From: Chlorobiota bacterium
GTDB lineage: Bacteria > Bacteroidota > Ignavibacteria > Kapaibacteriales > NICIL-2
Reading direction: 5' to 3'
Length of the DNA stretch: 9,809 nucleotides
Assembly (NCBI GenBank): GCA_003695605.1
Contig: RFIK01000162.1
Coordinates: 1-9,809, forward strand
Under the pieces are notes generated by a model. The model saw nothing but the letters and a program-made list of their open reading frames with translations, had not been told where the DNA came from and did not search any database. Below, piece by piece: positions 1 to 6,532 of this stretch (its first letter is position 1; every line of letters begins with the position of its first letter). A program made the translations under genes and the position numbers.

Positions 1-579
1 GTACGGTATCTCTCCAGCAGAGAATAACGAAAGATTTTCAGAGGGTGGTCTCGCCAGACTACCGGCAATATAGGGACGGTCGAAGATGTATTCGTAGAGC
101 CTGGAAATAAAGGAGGCGATCGTCGCAGTTGCTTGGCTTCCACGATACTTTCCTTGAAAGCCGAGCAGCAGTGCCAGGAGGTACACCTTGGCAACCTCGA
201 TGTACTCGCTGGTACGGCGCTCGCTTAGGATACGCTCAAGACGACGAAAAAAATCCTCTCCGGCTACATGTGTGCCCTGGACAGCTTCTTCGATCAAATG
301 CTCTTGCCACCACTGCGCATAGCTCCACGACGTAGTGATGAGCAACTCATCGGCTACTGCAATCATCGCATAGCGAGCCTCGCCATAGGCGTCGAGAAAG
401 CTGCCACCGATATGCATCGCCTGCCGGTCGTATTGCTCGAATTGGCTGGTTAATTGGCGATGGAGATACTCGGGTGGAACTACAGGGCTGTCGGTAGTCA
501 GCAGCGAGCGCGTTGTTGTGACAACCTGGCGAAACCACTGAACAAGCAAGGATTGTCCGTGCTGAGAGAGCACGATCAC
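1..579 (-). CDS. tssL: T6SS inner-membrane protein TssL (DotU/IcmH family), 3' end beyond window
   Basis: TssL is the inner-membrane component that links the T6SS baseplate to the TssJ-TssM envelope complex. Translating the minus strand gives 193 open codons with no stop before the window edge. The DotU cytoplasmic domain is recognisable: an alanine/aspartate-rich helix at residues 66-80 (EARYAMIAVADELL), tryptophans at 85, 90 and 91, GEDFFRRLE at 107-115, and the hallmark LGFQGKYR at 139-146. The expected C-terminal membrane helix lies outside the window. The start chosen is a GTG whose last two bases are the first two of the tssK TGA stop (a GTGA overlap), the usual sign of translational coupling; a second GTG lies two codons further in. 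No Shine-Dalgarno is obvious. The family assignment rests on motifs seen; the function is known for the family. Whether the system works is doubtful because tssK upstream is interrupted. Confidence 0.85.
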   Translation of the reverse strand, partial: MIVLSQHGQSLLVQWFRQVVTTTRSLLTTDSPVVPPEYLHRQLTSQFEQYDRQAMHIGGSFLDAYGEARYAMIAVADELLITTSWSYAQWWQEHLIEEAVQGTHVAGEDFFRRLERILSERRTSEYIEVAKVYLLALLLGFQGKYRGSQATATIASFISRLYEYIFDRPYIAGSLARPPSENLSLFSAGEIPY

Positions 580-1634
580 ACCTCAATTTTGACGTACATA
601 CTCAGTTCTGCAGGTGCATGGTCACTTCGTTCCCGCAGAGGGTTCTCGACCCAAAGCTGTTCATCAAAGATTGCGCACTCATCATCGAGGATAATTTCGT
701 AGAGGAGCGTGCCGCGAGCAACCACGACCTCGGGAATTCGTTCGACCTCCTGTCGGCGAGCGCCTAAAACGCGGCGCAGTCTCAAGCTCGGCTGGAGACT
801 TTCGGTACCAATAAGTGCACTTTCGATCCATCCGCGGAGGTCGCTTTGCGTCACCGATGGCTTGGGATGCGCAGCCAGAATACATGTGCTGCCACGCCAG
901 CTTGCTTTGAGATCAAGTTTGAAAATGCCCCCTTCCAACCGGAACGGTACGCGGAGGTATGTTTCGATGGCGCTTTCCGTCACCATACGGAGAATGTAGC
1001 GGCGAAGTTGATCAAAGCTGGCAAGCAGCTCAGTATGCACATATGGACGGAAGAGCGGTGGAATACGCTCACCTCCAAGCGCAGCGACGCGACCGGCAAT
1101 CAACGCAAGCACGTTGAACAGCACCCATGGGTGCGCCTGGTTGGATGCCAGTAGCGTCTCGAGCAGCGGCAATTCGCTTGTCAAGCACGCAACGTAGAAT
1201 TTGAACTCGTCAATTACCAACTCACTTATACCGGGCTGCGGGTTGTTGATCCGCTGAACAAAGTGCTGCGCTTTATCTCGGAGGCGTTGGATGATGTGTC
1301 CGATCGCTTCTCCGAGTGGCGAATCACGTTCGACCTGGAGCCATGGTGGGATGTACGATGTCAAGGCAGGACCTTCGTGCTCCCATGTAACTTCTGCAAG
1401 GTGAATGCCGACCAATCGGGCGGGCAATGCATCCGCCAAGACCAGCTGCACCTGTGGCGTGAGAACCAGCAGTTCGAGGCGCTCATGCCCCTGTTCACCG
1501 TAGGTCAACACTGTCTGCTCCGTCAGCCGGAATCGTCGGTAGCCGGCTTGGAGCTCCTCTTCTCCAGCGGCAGCTATAGCTATCCAAACGCGGCTTGCTC
1601 GATCGCGCAGTTGCTCTGCAGCGGCACGCAGATC
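576..1634 (-). pseudogene. tssK: T6SS baseplate protein TssK, part downstream of an in-frame TGA
   Basis: This is the middle and C-terminal part of TssK, the trimeric baseplate protein that connects the T6SS wedge complex to TssL/TssM. The frame is the same as the N-terminal part and is separated from it only by a TGA at 1635-1637. It stays open for 352 codons to its own TGA. The middle contains YIPPWLQVE followed by a long helix (IIQRLRDKAQHFVQR), matching the IPP plus helical stretch in the centre of TssK; further helices and a C-terminal beta-rich tail ending in MYVKIEV follow. The first canonical start after the stop is a GTG at 1511, which would give 311 residues but would lose the N-terminal shell domain. 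Overlap with tssL shows the operon layout is intact. The rest of the frame shows no decay, so the interruption is recent, suppressed, or a base error. Confidence 0.8.
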
Positions 1635-1913
1635 TCACTGCAACGGCTCTGCTTCGGGAGAACTTGCATTATAGACAACGACTGTTCCATCAGGGAAAAT
1701 TGCCTCCAGCGATGCGATCTCGATGATTCCTGCGCTCAGTGCTGGTGTGTGGAAACGTAGACGGCGAATGCCCCACCCATATGGGTGGAGCATCATCGCT
1801 CGGTAGTGGATCAACGCATCACTTCGTGCGAAACCATAGCGGAAGTGCTCCGGCTGCAGAAGCATGCCGTCGTACCAGTGTAACGGCGATTGGGGCAGGG
1901 AGTGCGGTTCCAT
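1635..1913 (-). pseudogene. tssK: T6SS baseplate protein TssK, N-terminal part ending at in-frame TGA
   Basis: This is the N-terminal part of TssK. It carries the family signature near the start (HWYDGMLLQPEHF, compare W-x-(D/E)-G-x-x-x-x-P-x-x-F in known TssK), then HPYGWGIRRL and IFPDGTVVV, which align with the first beta-rich region. The frame stops at TGA 1635-1637 after EPLQ and resumes directly with DLRAAAEQL. Together the parts make about 446 codons, the normal size of TssK (about 445). I prefer the ATG at 1913 because it puts the signature tryptophan near residue 12, as in the family; an in-frame ATG at 1952 would add 13 residues, and just upstream of it the frame is closed by a TAG. 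Neither has a good ribosome binding site. A 93-residue product would hold only part of the N-terminal domain and should not trimerise or bind TssL. Confidence 0.8.
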
Positions 1914-2266
1914 TGAACATCCGTGGTGTCGGTAGAACGGAAGCAGGAGCATTCGCTACCGGTGAGCAGCCTCCATGCACCGTTACTCAGCTCAATTCCT
2001 GTGCCAGTTGGTGCTTCACTGGTGCACGATGGTACGGTAGTGAACTTTCCATTGGCGAATTTATCGCAGGTTTTGCCCTTTCCACAATACGCAGTTTCCC
2101 TGATTTGTGTACCAAACATGTAGAGCATAGCTTTGCGTGCACGTCCTAAGTTCACAATACCTGACTTCTCAACCCAGTTCTACGCTAAACACCCTGTTGG
2201 CGGCTTCTCACTGGACAGTCGGGCGCGTCCCGCCCTAAATTTGCGGCAACGTTGTGAGCAAGACCT
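1914..2266. other. Divergent intergenic region between tssK and tssJ, no confident gene
   Basis: About 350 bases separate the preferred tssK start from the tssJ start. A minus-strand frame from a GTG at 2155 runs 114 codons to 1811 and so overlaps the start of tssK. Its product is rich in cysteine (eight or more) and threonine, shows no motif I recognise, and has no ribosome binding site. Plus-strand frames of similar length also exist. I regard these as chance frames, but a small gene preceding tssK cannot be excluded. The region should contain the promoters for both directions. Near the tssJ end there is a short GC-rich inverted repeat and a TAAATTTG element, listed separately. Confidence 0.4.
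2221..2243 (+). promoter_or_regulatory. GC-rich inverted repeat followed by TAAATTTG, possible tssJ promoter
   Basis: GGGCG at 2221-2225 and CGCCC at 2231-2235 are perfect inverted arms around a 5-base loop. TAAATTTG follows at 2236-2243 and fits the TAnnTTTG -7 element known from Bacteroidota. It sits 23 bases before the tssJ ATG, a plausible promoter distance. No good upstream TTG element is seen at the usual spacing, and the lineage is not established, so this is tentative. The repeat could be an operator or coincidence. Confidence 0.25.
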
Positions 2267-2686
2267 ATGCGCGTAGCTTGTGTGTTCCTTTGTTTGCTTG
2301 TGAGCTGTTCATCGAGCATTTACTTGACAGTACAAACTGATGCGAATGCAAACTTCGGTGCGCCTGTACCGGTTGATGTGGTGTTTGCAAACTCTCCCGA
2401 GCTTGATAACCAACTCATGCCGCTCACCGCAGCAGAATGGTTTGCCAAACGCGCCCAACTTCAACGCGATTATCCCGAAGAGAGCATTCTCCGCGTTGTA
2501 TCGTTTGAATTCATCCCTGGTCAGCAGCGCTCGGAACAAAAGATCAAAGGCAATGGGGCAGAGATGGCAATAATCTTCGTCAACATGGGGCGATCCTCAG
2601 CGACCAACCGCGCGCGTGTTCCCATTGGATCAACCGTTTCATTGCGAATCGGAGAAGGAAGCTACCAGCTCGAGCTGGAGAAATAA
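2267..2686 (+). CDS. tssJ: TssJ-like T6SS outer-membrane lipoprotein
   Basis: A predicted lipoprotein of 139 residues. The very short signal peptide has a hydrophobic core and the lipobox LVSC, with the lipidated cysteine at residue 14. The rest resembles TssJ (SciN), the outer-membrane lipoprotein that anchors TssM: a strand (IYLTVQTDANAN), then NFGAPVPVDVVFA at 29-41, which fits the N-x-x-G-x-x-x-P-V pattern of the family, then a helical stretch around AAEWFAKRAQLQRD and a run of short strands (SILRVVSFEFIPGQ, MAIIFVNMG, TVSLRIGEG). TssJ proteins are usually 150-180 residues with a transthyretin-like fold; this one is slightly short and divergent. The ATG is the only possible start because a TGA closes the frame just upstream. 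It is divergent from tssK-tssL, unlike the common tssJ-tssK-tssL order. The lipoprotein call is firm; the TssJ identity rests on pattern plus context. Confidence 0.6.
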   Translation: MRVACVFLCLLVSCSSSIYLTVQTDANANFGAPVPVDVVFANSPELDNQLMPLTAAEWFAKRAQLQRDYPEESILRVVSFEFIPGQQRSEQKIKGNGAEMAIIFVNMGRSSATNRARVPIGSTVSLRIGEGSYQLELEK

Positions 2687-2784
2687 GTTACTGCAACCAG
2701 GAGCTACTGTCGTACCAGGCAGTCTATCTCACCGGTACGGGAGCACAAACAGCTTCCCTGATGCATGAGTACTCCCGTTACACG

Positions 2785-4089
2785 TTAGTGTGATGCCACA
2801 CGTTGCATCATCTCGAGTGTTTTTTCCATCGGGGTAAAGTCATCGTTCCGTTGGCGCAGAAGATCCATCAGCGCTGGACGCATTGCGATGGCACGATCGA
2901 GCTGGGGATTCGTTCCCGTTTGATAGGCACCGACGGCGATGAGATCTTCGGCTTCGGCGTAGAGTGCTAATGCTTGCTTGAGTGTGGTTGCCGTGCGGCG
3001 ATGCTCAGGAGAGACGATGTCATCCATGAGTCGGCTGATGCTCTGCAAAACATCGAGTGCAGGGTAATGCCCTTGCTGCGCAAGCTTGCGTGTGAGCACA
3101 AAATGCCCATCTAAGATACCCCGTGCAGCATCAGCGATCGGTTCGTTCATATCGTCACCCTCGACCAAGACCGTGTAGAGCGCCGTGATGGTGCCAACAT
3201 TCGACGTACCTGCACGTTCCATGACACTATGGAGTAGTGCAAAGACCGAGGGCGTGTACCCTTTCGTCGTCGGTGGTTCGCCGACGGCAAGCCCAACCTC
3301 GCGCTGCGCCATCGCCAATCGTGTAACAGAATCCATCATCAAGAGAACATCGAGTCCCTGATCGCGGAAGTACTCAGCGATGGTCGTCGCTACGAGCGCT
3401 GCCTTGATACGAATGAGCGCTGGCTGATCACTCGTTGCGCAGACAACAACAGAGCGCTCCAGCCCTTGAACACCGAGATCTTTTTCGAGGAATTCGCGTA
3501 CTTCACGGCCACGCTCACCAATGAGCGCGATGACGTTGATGTCGGCGCTTGTGTGGCGCGCAAGCATCCCAAGCAAGGTGGACTTCCCTACACCGGAACC
3601 GGCGAAGATGCCGACACGCTGGCCTTTTCCGATTGTCAGGAACCCATCAATGGCACGGATGCCGGTCTGGAGCGGTGACGTAATACGCTGCCGCTCCAGT
3701 GGCGATGGTGCGTCTGCATACACCGAGCGACGTTCGGCAGCACGAATTGGAGCAGTATCACCATCAAGTGGCCGACCCAGCCCATCGAGGACGCGCCCTA
3801 ACAGAGCAGGACTGAGCCCAACCTCCAATGACCGTCCAGTTGCAATAAGCTTCATCCCGGGCATCAAACGGTGCGTGTGGCCAAGCACCATCGCGATGAT
3901 GCGATTCTCGCGGAAGCCGACGACTTCACACTCAGCAACGTACCCTCCCTTCGGCGTGCAGAGGCGGAGGATTTCGCCGATTGCTGCTTGTGGACCAATG
4001 CTTTCGATCGTTAGTCCGACGACGTTCGCGATCGTCCCGCTATGTTCGATGAGTTCCGTCGGCGAAAGGCGAATCATTTCAGACAGCAT
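2785..4089 (-). CDS. fliI: Flagellar export ATPase FliI
   Basis: FliI hydrolyses ATP at the cytoplasmic face of the flagellar type III export gate and helps unfold and load substrates. The 434-residue product has the normal length. An N-terminal beta-barrel domain (about 15-90) precedes the F1-beta-like catalytic core: Walker A GSGVGKST at 164-171, the catalytic glutamate in IGERGREV (E192), Walker B VLLMMDS ending at D253, and GEPPTTKGYTPSVFA at 270-284. DGDDMNEPIAD-like and GHYPALDVL motifs follow, which together distinguish FliI/SctN from F1 beta. The helical C-terminal domain covers about 365-434. The ATG at 4089 overlaps the end of fliH by 11 bases; another ATG at 4077 lies just after the fliH stop and is equally possible. 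The neighbouring fliH supports a flagellar role, though a non-flagellar type III ATPase (SctN) cannot be wholly excluded from this gene alone. Confidence 0.93.
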   Translation of the reverse strand: MLSEMIRLSPTELIEHSGTIANVVGLTIESIGPQAAIGEILRLCTPKGGYVAECEVVGFRENRIIAMVLGHTHRLMPGMKLIATGRSLEVGLSPALLGRVLDGLGRPLDGDTAPIRAAERRSVYADAPSPLERQRITSPLQTGIRAIDGFLTIGKGQRVGIFAGSGVGKSTLLGMLARHTSADINVIALIGERGREVREFLEKDLGVQGLERSVVVCATSDQPALIRIKAALVATTIAEYFRDQGLDVLLMMDSVTRLAMAQREVGLAVGEPPTTKGYTPSVFALLHSVMERAGTSNVGTITALYTVLVEGDDMNEPIADAARGILDGHFVLTRKLAQQGHYPALDVLQSISRLMDDIVSPEHRRTATTLKQALALYAEAEDLIAVGAYQTGTNPQLDRAIAMRPALMDLLRQRNDDFTPMEKTLEMMQRVASH

Positions 4090-4837
4090 TGGACTGCTCG
4101 TCTGGTGATGGTGGTGGTGTGCGCAGGTGCTCAGCGATGATTGAACGTGCGCGCTCGAGCTGCGTTGCCAGTTGCGCGTCGAACGTGCCGAGCGCAGTTT
4201 CGAGGATGCACCCACCCTGTTCAACTGCGGGATCAGCAACGAACGTGATGGGACGACTATCGTGTGCACTGACAAGTGGGTTACCTGCTTTCTCGAGCGC
4301 GTTGTAGTCGGCTGGGTGCAGCCGAATTGTGACGGCGTCTTTCCCATGGTACTGCGCCAGTGCAGCGTGCGCTTGTGCGACGACGCATTCAATGCTCCGC
4401 TCAGCCTCGATGCGGAGAATTGCTCGGGCGATTGTCGCTGCAAGGTCGAGCGCAACGTGCTCGGTGCGTTCGATCGCCTGAGCGTATTGCCGCTGAAGCT
4501 CAAGGATTGCGCTGTCGAGACTTCGCACACGCTCGGTCAGTGCGCGGAGCTCGGTTTCCAGCACGGCGGTTGCAACTTCTTGCCCTTCTGCAAAACCGCG
4601 ATCGTAGGCAGTTTGCACTTCTTGCTGCACCTGCTCGATGGTAAACAGTGGCTCTTGCTGCGGTGGTGCTACCGACTCCGAACCCTCCGGCAGCGATTCT
4701 TCGGGACGATCCTCTAGCGGTGTATCGTCGGAGAAATCCTCCAGCGCCAGTGGCTCAACGTCGCGTGCATGGTAGTCGCGGAGGATGCGAATTCGAGCAG
4801 GTGGTTCAAACAGAATGATCTTCGCCTGGGTCGGCAT
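4079..4837 (-). CDS. fliH: Flagellar export ATPase regulator FliH
   Basis: FliH dimerises, binds the N-terminus of FliI, holds the ATPase in check and delivers it to the C-ring and export gate. The 252-residue product has an acidic, proline-rich linker at 30-64 and a helical region beginning IEQVQQEVQTAYDRGFAEGQ (67-86), with the glycine spacing typical of FliH. A long coiled coil (about 85-150) leads to the conserved C-terminal domain: VTIRLHPADY at 169-178, then DPAVEQGGCILET and GTFDAQLATQLE (about 202-228). This is the vacuolar ATPase subunit E-like fold shared with SctL. I chose the ATG at 4837, which gives the usual MxxxxKIILF-type beginning; the frame is open to an ATG at 4906 but the extra 23 residues look non-native. 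No Shine-Dalgarno is visible. It ends in TGA overlapping fliI. About 100 bases separate it from the lipoprotein gene upstream. Confidence 0.9.
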   Translation of the reverse strand: MPTQAKIILFEPPARIRILRDYHARDVEPLALEDFSDDTPLEDRPEESLPEGSESVAPPQQEPLFTIEQVQQEVQTAYDRGFAEGQEVATAVLETELRALTERVRSLDSAILELQRQYAQAIERTEHVALDLAATIARAILRIEAERSIECVVAQAHAALAQYHGKDAVTIRLHPADYNALEKAGNPLVSAHDSRPITFVADPAVEQGGCILETALGTFDAQLATQLERARSIIAEHLRTPPPSPDEQSNAV

Positions 4838-4941
4838 AGCACATTGTATGCGTAGGATGGCTTCATTCGAGCCTGTGCAAGGATTGTGCCAAGCAGGACG
4901 ATGCATCCAATGATTCGCCCTGGTAGCGAGTGTGTGGGCTA
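4838..4941. other. Spacer between the SUMF1-like lipoprotein gene and fliH
   Basis: This 104-base gap between two same-strand genes holds no gene and no clear hairpin terminator. It could carry the promoter of fliHI: on the minus strand a TACAAT lies about 9 bases before the fliH ATG, too close to the start for a standard -10 element, so I do not call a promoter. Confidence 0.4.
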
Positions 4942-6063
4942 TTACTGTGCCCTCCGGACAAGGCGGATGCCTGTTCCAAGGACTGGACGTGTCGGTGCAA
5001 AGGATGCCAGACGTGATGCTGCGCGGTTGTCGCGTGCACCGGTGAAGTAGTTGCCCCCACGCGTGCGACGAAGCATGCCACCAGAAGGGCCGCGGGGGTC
5101 GAGTGTGTCGCCCGATTGGTAGGGGAGCCCGCTATCCCAATCCCAGACGAACTCAGCGACGTTGCCGATCATGTCGTAGAGTCCCCATGCATTCGGTTCC
5201 TTTTGCCCGACTGGGTGTGGAAGCATGTTGGAGTTGAGGCAATACCATGCGATGCGGTCGAGTGCGGGGTCGAGGGTGTCGCTTGCAAGACAACCTGCGT
5301 ACGGATTGCTGATCTGTCCACTGTAAACATCGGTCGTAGAGCCAGCACGGGCGGCGTATTCCCACTCCGCTTCGGTTGGGAGGCGAAAGCCGTTGGCGCT
5401 CCAGTCGCACTCGACGGTATCCCCTCGAATGCGGTAGCAGGGCTGCAACCCCGAGCGAATCGAGAGCCGATTGCAGAAATCCACAGCATCCATCCACGAG
5501 ATACTCTCAACCGGAAGGGATGGCCCAGGATGGTAGGCAGGACTTGTCCCCATTACTTGCTCCCACTGCGTCTGGGTGATTTCAGTCACGCTCATAAGAA
5601 ACGGGGTTGAAATTCGCACGCGCATGACCGGTTGCTCGTTGAAATTGCCACGCGTTGAGCCGCGCAGGTACGTACCTGGTGGGATGAACACCATCGGAAT
5701 TTCCGGAGGGGCAGTGCGGATGTTGACCAGAAGAAAACCAGTTCCCAAGGTGTTCCCATCCTTCCGAACCGTGACTGAGATGCCATACCATCCCATGGCA
5801 GGATAGCTGAACTCAACTGTCGGCGTGCGGCTGACAATTCGAGTGGTGTCGAAATCCCACAGGTAGTCGAAGCTGCCCTCGATGGGGGGATGCTCGGCAC
5901 GAAACGAGTACAGAACGCCTGGTGAGCCTTCCGTATTGCCCGGCATCGTCGTCACAATGCGAACGGTAAATGCTTCGTCCGTAGGCGCTGGCTCATTGGG
6001 TGAGCTCTTGCAGCTACCGAGGAGCACGACAATTGCAACGATCCACCACAGACGAGCAGCCAT
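4942..6063 (-). CDS. Lipoprotein with PKD and formylglycine-generating-enzyme-like (SUMF1) domains
   Basis: A 373-residue predicted lipoprotein. The signal peptide (residues 1-17, hydrophobic core WWIVAIVVLL) ends in lipobox LGSC with C18. Residues about 32-116 form a PKD-like beta domain (YLWDFDTT, then TPTVEFSYPAMGWYGISV). Residues about 122-372 are an FGE-sulfatase (SUMF1) domain: IPMVFIPPGTYLRGS, GFRLPTEAEWEYAARAG at 225-241, GNVAEFVWDW at 300-309 and RGGNY at 335-339. In true formylglycine-generating enzymes two cysteines a few residues apart bind copper shortly after RGG; here that stretch reads ARDNRAASRLASF with no cysteine, and the final GFR-C motif is GIRLVRR. It is therefore probably a non-catalytic binding or structural protein at the cell surface or periplasm. 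A TGA upstream closes the frame, so the ATG is well fixed; it shares two bases with the start codon of the divergent peroxiredoxin gene. The role beside fliHI is unknown. Confidence 0.85.
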   Translation of the reverse strand: MAARLWWIVAIVVLLGSCKSSPNEPAPTDEAFTVRIVTTMPGNTEGSPGVLYSFRAEHPPIEGSFDYLWDFDTTRIVSRTPTVEFSYPAMGWYGISVTVRKDGNTLGTGFLLVNIRTAPPEIPMVFIPPGTYLRGSTRGNFNEQPVMRVRISTPFLMSVTEITQTQWEQVMGTSPAYHPGPSLPVESISWMDAVDFCNRLSIRSGLQPCYRIRGDTVECDWSANGFRLPTEAEWEYAARAGSTTDVYSGQISNPYAGCLASDTLDPALDRIAWYCLNSNMLPHPVGQKEPNAWGLYDMIGNVAEFVWDWDSGLPYQSGDTLDPRGPSGGMLRRTRGGNYFTGARDNRAASRLASFAPTRPVLGTGIRLVRRAQ

Positions 6064-6532
6064 GGTACTAACAGTCGGTCAAATGGCGCCCGAATTTACT
6101 GCATTTGACCAAGACGGGCGTGCGATCTCACTTGCAGATTATCGCGGCAAGTGGGTTGTGCTTTACTTTTACCCTAAAGACAACACGAGCGGCTGTACTC
6201 GCGAGGCATGCGCGTTCCGTGATGCGATGGAGGAGGTAACGAGCGTGGGCGCGGTCGTCATCGGCGTTAGCCCGGATTCGGTACGGTCGCACCGCAACTT
6301 TGCTGACAAGTACAACCTTCCTTTTCGGTTGGTTGCGGACGAGGACCATCAGATTGCTCAAGCGTACGGCGTTTGGAAAGAAAAAACGCTCTACGGTCGG
6401 ACTTCTTGGGGTATCGAACGAACAACGTTCATCATTGCACCCGATGGACGCATTGCTGCGATCTTCCCGAAGGTCAAGGTTGATGGGCATGTCGAGCAAG
6501 TTCTCGAAACGCTCCGAGCGTTCCAACGATGA
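6062..6532 (+). CDS. bcp: Thiol peroxidase, BCP/PrxQ-type peroxiredoxin
   Basis: A cytoplasmic thioredoxin-fold peroxidase that reduces hydrogen peroxide and organic hydroperoxides using thioredoxin. The product is 156 residues, the normal size. It shows APEFTAFDQDG (9-19), VVLYFYPKDNTSGCT (32-46) with peroxidatic C45, and the resolving cysteine C50 in REACAFRD; the five-residue spacing is that of E. coli BCP, the atypical two-cysteine class. T42 and R120 (GIERTTFII) complete the expected active site. The frame is open further upstream, but homology fits the ATG at 6062; another ATG at 6083 would remove the first strand. This ATG overlaps the start codon of the divergent lipoprotein gene, so its promoter must lie within that gene. 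The stop overlaps the der start as ATGA, so the two are probably co-translated. Confidence 0.93.
   Translation: MVLTVGQMAPEFTAFDQDGRAISLADYRGKWVVLYFYPKDNTSGCTREACAFRDAMEEVTSVGAVVIGVSPDSVRSHRNFADKYNLPFRLVADEDHQIAQAYGVWKEKTLYGRTSWGIERTTFIIAPDGRIAAIFPKVKVDGHVEQVLETLRAFQR

Noticed and set aside
1635..1637. Selenocysteine or other programmed recoding at the tssK TGA.
   Set aside because: TssK has no redox role, no downstream selenocysteine element was evident, and other genes here use TGA as a true stop.
2707..2784. Possible terminator between the convergent tssJ and fliI (CGGGAG near 2737 pairing with CTCCCG near 2772).
   Set aside because: The stem is only six bases with a loop of nearly 30 bases, and no T-tract follows on either strand.
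3521..4108. Long plus-strand open frame of 195 codons opposite fliI and fliH.
   Set aside because: It is antisense to strongly conserved genes, has no recognisable domain, and looks like a shadow of their codon bias.
4090..4530. Upstream extension of the fliI frame, which is open for a further 147 codons, including a run of five histidines.
   Set aside because: It lies entirely within fliH in another frame, has no FliI homology, and the family-typical start is at 4089 or 4077.
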